A stretch of DNA of 9,699 nt from Desulfobacterales bacterium (GTDB lineage: Bacteria > Desulfobacterota > Desulfobacteria > Desulfobacterales > C00003060): contig DAOVOU010000047.1 in NCBI GenBank assembly GCA_030629475.1, positions 1-9,699 of the forward strand. Reading direction: 5' to 3'. Shown here piece after piece: positions 5,937 to 9,699 of the stretch. Below the pieces are notes generated by a model that saw nothing but the letters and a program-made list of their open reading frames with translations, did no database searches and was not told where the DNA came from. Each line of letters opens with the position of its first letter. Within the stretch, counting starts at the first letter, position 1. The position numbers and the translations under genes were made by a program.

Positions 5937-5952
5937 TGGCATGCTCATTGCT
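5937..5952 (+). promoter_or_regulatory. Sigma-54 (RpoN) -24/-12 promoter for fliK-flgD-flgE
   Basis: The site reads TGGCAT-GCTCA-TTGCT, matching the RpoN consensus TGGCAY-N5-TTGCW. The invariant GG (5938-5939) and GC (5950-5951) are separated by exactly 10 bases. It faces fliK, and hook and hook-control genes in many polarly flagellated proteobacteria are RpoN-dependent. Transcription would begin near 5963, giving a leader of about 270 bases. Confidence 0.65.
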
Positions 5953-6014
5953 CACAAGAAGTTCAGCAATTACGAAAACCGGAAGTAAGCGTTCACTCCG
6001 TTTTCCTATTGAGA

Positions 6015-6165
6015 CCCGCCCTGGCGCGACGTGCTTGAGCGGTCGGCATAAAGCCCTGGCCCAGACCGGGTTTTTCTCTCCGTGGGATTCTCCAGTTTCT
6101 GTCGCGCCAGGGCGGGCCGACCCTACGTAGGCGGGTTTATCCCGCCCGTTTGTTCTGGGCCAGGG
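6015..6165. repeat. GC-rich palindromic REP/MITE-like element upstream of fliK
   Basis: A perfect 16-bp inverted repeat (6015-6030 with 6101-6116; CCCGCCCTGGCGCGAC and its complement) has about 70 bases between its arms. An interlocking 11-bp inverted repeat pairs 6054-6064 with 6155-6165 (CCCTGGCCCAG type). A compact hairpin GGCGGG-TTTAT-CCCGCC occupies 6130-6146. Composition differs sharply from the AT-rich flanks. No transposase is present, so it would be a non-autonomous element if mobile. It lies wholly inside the predicted fliK leader. Confidence 0.65.
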
Positions 6166-6234
6166 ATGAAAAACTTTAGAAAAGGATGAAAGAAACCCTG
6201 AACAGGTACAACCAGAAAATACCATAAGGAAGCC

Positions 6235-7821
6235 ATGAATCCACAGTCAATGAAGCTTGCTCTGATTCTCAACAATTTGAAGGTTAAAACAAAGCAAGGG
6301 ACTTCAGGACATGAGACCAGGGGCCCGAAGCGTAAGGGGGGGGTGTTTTCAGGGCTCTTAGAGCAAGCCCTCGAGCCTGGAAGGGCGCCGCATTTACAAA
6401 CAGACAAGAAAACAACAAAGACAAAGGGAACCGGGCCGGGATGGCTTGAGCATTTTAGAAATCGATTAATGTCCTTGGGCGCTCCCCTTAAAGAGATGTC
6501 GTTATCCCGCGAGGCACTGCCTGATTTGAAGAAAATCCTTATTGGGGAGGGATATTCAGAATCAGAGATTACCAGTTTTCTCAAGAAACTGCTTCATGGA
6601 AAACCGTGGCATGAGATTAAGCTCGTCGAACTTTTGGAAAGACTTGCTGAGTTGAAGGCCTTGTCCGACAAAAAATCCGCAGATCCTGCCTTGGAAGTGT
6701 CGGCCGTGCCCTACCTGGAAGCTGTACTGAACCGCCTCGGCCTGGATCTTAAGGAAGTCAACAGGGCGATAGAGCAGGCAAGGGCGGAGGGAGGACGGCT
6801 TAATCTGAAAAGCCTTGTCCGGAATCTGAAACAGGTCCTTAAGGGCTTGCCCGAGGGAAATCAGCTCATAGCTGACGAAAAGGCCGCCCAGGATATAAAG
6901 GACATGCTAGCTCGTGTGGGGATAGTTGATAAAGCGAGCAAGATCGATGGTCCCATCTCTTTGGAACGATTTGTCCGGATACTTGAGCAAAGGGTGGCCA
7001 GTCTGATGCCCCCCAGCCTGTCGGAAACCCAGATCGAAAATCATGTAAACGCTCTTCTGGCCAACGTGTTGGTGGCAAGGAAACAACAGGGTGGAAAGTC
7101 CGGTGTAGAGTCCCTTTATGCCAATAAACTTAAGGCATTACCCGATAACGACTCGAAGGCCAATCAGGGGTTCAAACAAATAGCGGAGGGATGGAAGAAC
7201 TCCGCATTTCAGGGAAAAGAAGATGAACTGTTTTCTAAAATGGAAAAACTGATCGAAGCCGCAGGAGGGGCGCGTGGCAAAAAGGCGATCAATCAAGATA
7301 AAGCGACCTCGCCACATTGGGTCAGGGAGGCGATGACGAACCGCGGGCCTGCCCCGGATGCCATTACTAAACAAGGGGCAAGGCCGATTCCCCTTCACGT
7401 TGTCAACCAGGTTGCAAGACAGATCTCGCTTTCCCTCCGGCGGGGAGAGAATCACCTGAGGCTTCAATTAAGGCCCCCTCACCTTGGGGCCATCCAGATT
7501 GATATGGACATAAAGGACAGCGTGTTAAAGATCGGGATGACCACAGAAAACAATTCAGTCAAGGAATTCCTGATGTCGAGTATCCAGGAACTCAGAGAGA
7601 CCTTACTACAACAGGGAGTAAAGCTTGATAGAATAGAAGTTCAGGTGAACTACAATCTTGGCCAGTCCATGGCCCAGGCCCGCCGTGGGCAGAATGGCTT
7701 TCAGCGGCAAAGGCAGGGACAACGGGGTGGACCGGGTGCGCTGGCAGGTAATGGAGATGTCTCGGAGACAACAACACCCCGCATCATTCGGGCAGATGCG
7801 CTCGTTGACCTGGTGGCTTGA
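6235..7821 (+). CDS. fliK: FliK, flagellar hook-length control protein
   Basis: FliK is exported during hook growth, measures hook length, and switches the export gate (FlhB) from hook to filament substrates. The 528-residue protein has a long variable N-terminal part rich in Lys, Gln and Leu. The conserved Flg_hook domain lies at about 384-470: NQVARQISLSLRRGENHLRLQL, then the signature RPPHLGAIQIDMDI, then the SIQELRETLLQQGVKLDRIEV helix-strand. A Gly/Gln/Arg-rich tail follows, as is common in FliK. The ATG at 6235 is preceded by AAGGA at 6226-6230, a short but usable spacing. flgD follows on the same strand, beyond a nonamer array that starts 8 bases after the stop. Confidence 0.93.
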   Translation: MNPQSMKLALILNNLKVKTKQGTSGHETRGPKRKGGVFSGLLEQALEPGRAPHLQTDKKTTKTKGTGPGWLEHFRNRLMSLGAPLKEMSLSREALPDLKKILIGEGYSESEITSFLKKLLHGKPWHEIKLVELLERLAELKALSDKKSADPALEVSAVPYLEAVLNRLGLDLKEVNRAIEQARAEGGRLNLKSLVRNLKQVLKGLPEGNQLIADEKAAQDIKDMLARVGIVDKASKIDGPISLERFVRILEQRVASLMPPSLSETQIENHVNALLANVLVARKQQGGKSGVESLYANKLKALPDNDSKANQGFKQIAEGWKNSAFQGKEDELFSKMEKLIEAAGGARGKKAINQDKATSPHWVREAMTNRGPAPDAITKQGARPIPLHVVNQVARQISLSLRRGENHLRLQLRPPHLGAIQIDMDIKDSVLKIGMTTENNSVKEFLMSSIQELRETLLQQGVKLDRIEVQVNYNLGQSMAQARRGQNGFQRQRQGQRGGPGALAGNGDVSETTTPRIIRADALVDLVA

Positions 7822-7829
7822 AGTTAGTG

Positions 7830-7971
7830 GTGTTTATTGTGTTTGTTGAGTTCATTGGGTTCATAGACATGTAGGCTGGGCATTGCTCCCTGAGGCTTAG
7901 GCTCTGCAAACCAGAGGCCCACCAAAAAAGGATTTTAACACAACAAACACAAGAAACTCAACAAACTACTT
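7830..7971. repeat. Nonamer tandem array with inverted partner, fliK-flgD spacer
   Basis: The left arm is four nonamers (7830-7865): GTGTTTATT, GTGTTTGTT, GAGTTCATT and GGGTTCATA. The right arm is four complementary nonamers (7936-7971): TAACACAAC, AAACACAAG, AAACTCAAC and AAACTACTT. The loop is 70 bases and is not repetitive. The arms pair imperfectly. The right arm ends 8 bases before the AAGGAG of flgD. Confidence 0.82.
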
Positions 7972-7992
7972 ATCTCAGAAAGGAGTCAAACC

Positions 7993-8673
7993 ATGTCTAT
8001 AGCAGCACTTGGACCAACCTATAACAACACGGATGAGACGCCACGTTATGCCAACCCGAAAGATGCGCTGGGTAGGGACCAGTTCCTGAGGCTGCTGGTA
8101 GCCCAGCTTCAGCATCAAGACCCCTTAAACCCCATGGAAGGCACAGATTTTACTGCGCAACTGGCCCAGTTTTCCAGCCTTGAACAGTTGTTTGGGGTGA
8201 ACGAGAGCCTGACGGGTATTCAGGAGGCGCTCAGCGTGCAGGAAAACGGTGATCTTCTCGACTTCATCGGTAAGACAGTGAAGGCTGAGGATAACACGAT
8301 CCTTGTTAAAGACGGCAGCGTGGTATCAGGTTCATACACCTTAGAGGATCGGGCCGACGTGACTGTTGTAGTTTACGACAGCGATGGGTATGAGGTCCGG
8401 ACGCTTTATCCGGGCTGGCAGGATGCTGGCGAGTACGATGTTGACTGGGACGGCAGGAATAATAGCGGAGAGATAGCAGAGGACGGCACCTATACCTTTG
8501 AGGTTAGCGCTAAGGATGACGCCGATCACTATGTTACGGTAAATACCTATGTTTCGGGAGAGGTCACGGGCGTGACGTATGAGTACGGGTTGCCCTATCT
8601 GATGATCGGGGATAAATTGGTAAGTACGAACCAAACTATTATAGAGGTCACGAAAACAGTGGCAACCGAGTAA
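7993..8673 (+). CDS. flgD: FlgD, flagellar hook-capping / scaffolding protein
   Basis: FlgD sits at the tip of the growing hook and directs polymerisation of FlgE; it is removed when the hook is complete. The 226-residue protein has normal length. The conserved N-terminal export and assembly region is clear: LGRDQFLRLLVAQLQHQDPL at 26-45, followed by NPMEGTDFTAQLAQFSSLEQL to 66. The Ig-like domain shows VVVYDSDGYEVRTL (125-138) and the W-D-G-x-x-x-x-G-x-x-x-x-D-G-x-Y motif (152-167). A tudor-like part wraps around it (about 90-115 and 180-210). AAGGAG at 7980-7985 lies 7 bases before the ATG, which fixes the start. Gene order fliK-flgD-flgE is standard. Confidence 0.96.
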   Translation: MSIAALGPTYNNTDETPRYANPKDALGRDQFLRLLVAQLQHQDPLNPMEGTDFTAQLAQFSSLEQLFGVNESLTGIQEALSVQENGDLLDFIGKTVKAEDNTILVKDGSVVSGSYTLEDRADVTVVVYDSDGYEVRTLYPGWQDAGEYDVDWDGRNNSGEIAEDGTYTFEVSAKDDADHYVTVNTYVSGEVTGVTYEYGLPYLMIGDKLVSTNQTIIEVTKTVATE

Positions 8674-8676
8674 GCT

Positions 8677-8734
8677 CCGATTTCGGATTTCGGATTTCGG
8701 AATGCGACGATTTTGGAATGCGGAATGCGGAATT
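8677..8734. repeat. Heptamer tandem array after flgD
   Basis: Starting 4 bases after the flgD stop, heptamers CCGATTT, CGGATTT (twice) and CGGAATG run to 8704. After one irregular stretch, CGGAATG and CGGAATT follow at 8721-8734. No reverse-complement partner of this unit was found in the rest of the spacer, unlike most other arrays here. Confidence 0.8.
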
Positions 8735-8744
8735 GGGGTTTTCA

Positions 8745-8774
8745 ACTTTAGTTCACTTTAGTTCACTTTAGCTC
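8745..8774. repeat. Decamer tandem array, flgD-flgE spacer
   Basis: Three consecutive decamers ACTTTAGTTC, ACTTTAGTTC and ACTTTAGCTC, then a partial ACTTTCAC. The period of about 10 is close to one helical turn. No inverted partner is visible. Confidence 0.75.
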
Positions 8775-8788
8775 ACTTTCACTGATAA

Positions 8789-8823
8789 CCAGTATCCAGC
8801 AATGAGTGACGAGCAACTAGCCA
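8789..8823. repeat. Degenerate heptamer array before flgE
   Basis: Five degenerate heptamers in perfect register: CCAGTAT, CCAGCAA, TGAGTGA, CGAGCAA, CTAGCCA. The shared core is xxAG at positions 3-4 of each unit. The array ends 14 bases before the flgE Shine-Dalgarno. It is more diverged than the others, so chance is harder to exclude. Confidence 0.5.
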
Positions 8824-8851
8824 ATAACGTCAAACAAAGGAGGGAAATAGA

Positions 8852-9699
8852 ATGTCACTTTCAAGTGCACTTTTTTCAGGCATCAGCGGCCTGAGCACCC
8901 TTGGCAATGCCATGACGGTCATCGGTGACAATATTGCCAACGTGAACACGGTCGGTTTCAAGGCAAGCCGGGTCACTTTTCAGGATGTTCTGAGCCAGAC
9001 CGTGGCTACCACGGCCGGTACAGCCCAGGTAGGGCGCGGTACCTCCCTGGCAGATATCTCCTGCAGTTTTGCCCAGGGATCTTTTGAGTCTACCGACTCG
9101 ACCACGGATCTGGCCATCGGAGGTGCCGGTTTCTTTGTGGTTCGGGATCCTAACAACGAAAACAATGAATTTTACACGCGATCCGGTGAATTCCGGTTTG
9201 ACAAGGACGGCAATTTTGTCAACCCGGCGGGCTATATTGTTCGGGGATGGGCCCTCCACGAGGACACGGGTGATGATGTAGGGTCGATTACCGATGTTGT
9301 ACTCCAGTCCTTTACATCGTCTCCCCAGGAAACCGACCGCATAACAGTGATCACGAATCTTGATTCCGATGCAACAAGTATGTCAAGTTCTCTCTCAAAT
9401 GCGTGGGACGGGACTCTATCTACGCCCATAGGTTCAGGCAGCTACGAATATCAGTCAACTTTGAAGGTTTATGATTCCCTGGGGAGCACCCACGATATTA
9501 CCACCTATTACGACAAGATTTCAGGCACCGATTGGGAATATATTATTACCTGCAATCCTTCTGAGGACAAAAGATCCGGTTTTTCCGGGACAGCAAGTGC
9601 CGGTCTATTGGCAAGGGGGCAGATCACTTTTTCTGAGAGTTCAGGAAAGATCACTGATCTGACATTTGAAGATCTTGCTGCTGCAACCGGTCACGAGCA
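8852..9699 (+). CDS. flgE: FlgE, flagellar hook protein (N-terminal part, runs off the window)
   Basis: FlgE polymerises into the hook, the universal joint between rod and filament. The first 282 codons are present with no stop before the window ends. The N-terminal D0 region is typical: MSLSSALFSGISGLSTLGNAM, then GDNIANVNTVGFKASR (25-40), and a rod/hook family D1 pattern TDLAIGGAGFFVVRDP (85-100) followed by FYTRSGEFRFDKDGNF. The later part (about 150 onward) fits the variable outer domains, with a YQSTLKVYDSLGSTHDIT stretch common in FlgE. AAAGGAGGG (8836-8844) lies just before the ATG at 8852 and fixes the start. FlgE rather than FlgF/FlgG is supported by the neighbouring flgD and the insert after residue 140. 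Confidence 0.95.
   Translation, partial: MSLSSALFSGISGLSTLGNAMTVIGDNIANVNTVGFKASRVTFQDVLSQTVATTAGTAQVGRGTSLADISCSFAQGSFESTDSTTDLAIGGAGFFVVRDPNNENNEFYTRSGEFRFDKDGNFVNPAGYIVRGWALHEDTGDDVGSITDVVLQSFTSSPQETDRITVITNLDSDATSMSSSLSNAWDGTLSTPIGSGSYEYQSTLKVYDSLGSTHDITTYYDKISGTDWEYIITCNPSEDKRSGFSGTASAGLLARGQITFSESSGKITDLTFEDLAAATGHE

Larger units (their letters stand above)
5709..6234. other. Intergenic control region between divergent genes
   Basis: No credible protein gene was seen in these 526 bases. The left part (5709-5930) is AT-rich and carries the candidate minus-strand promoter. A sigma-54-type site faces right at 5937-5952. From about 6015 to 6165 the base composition becomes much richer in GC, and several inverted repeats form a REP/MITE-like block. 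An 8-base direct repeat GGATGAAA (6164-6171 and 6184-6191) follows. Unlike the other spacers, this one has no 7-10 base tandem array. Confidence 0.7.

Noticed and set aside
8715..8730. GG-N10-GC spacing in the flgD-flgE heptamer array resembling a sigma-54 site
   Set aside because: The spacing arises from the repeat itself and the flanking consensus bases are missing.
215..8823. CRISPR array or attachment-site interpretation of the tandem arrays
   Set aside because: Units are 7-10 bases with no unique spacers between them, no cas genes are present, and no integrase or tRNA is nearby.

Overview
The window is a flagellar gene cluster, most likely from a Desulfobacterota (deltaproteobacterial) chromosome. 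The gene order fliF-fliG-fliH-fliI-fliJ-MotE-like, then fliK-flgD-flgE, fits that group, as do a candidate sigma-54 promoter and the FliJ/MotE-like pairing. No species can be named from the sequence alone.

Layout. The 3' end of fliF (to 131) is followed by fliG, fliH, fliI, fliJ and a membrane-anchored MotE-like gene, all on the + strand up to 4769. They encode the C-terminus of the MS-ring protein, the rotor switch protein FliG, the export ATPase FliI with its regulator FliH and stalk protein FliJ, and a coiled-coil protein that may act in stator or basal-body assembly. Two genes on the opposite strand (4877-5395 and 5508-5708) interrupt the run. One encodes a small membrane-anchored protein with three copies of a helical repeat; the other a 66-residue unknown protein with a very good ribosome binding site. 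A 526-base spacer (5709-6234) holds a strong sigma-54 promoter candidate facing right, a weaker sigma-70-like candidate facing left, and a GC-rich REP/MITE-like palindrome. Then come fliK (hook-length control), flgD (hook cap) and the first 282 codons of flgE (hook), which runs off the window.

The most unusual thing here is in the spacers. Almost every non-overlapping gene junction carries a short-unit degenerate tandem array (7, 8, 9 or 10 bases per unit), usually starting at or within a few bases of a stop codon. In most cases a reverse-complementary array of the same period lies a short distance downstream, so the junction could fold into a long hairpin. Unit sequences differ between junctions, although a nonamer family recurs at three of them. 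Arrays are absent at the tightly packed fliG/fliH and fliI/fliJ junctions. Several arrays or their dyads run into coding ends (fliH, fliJ, MotE-like gene). No enzyme in the window explains them.
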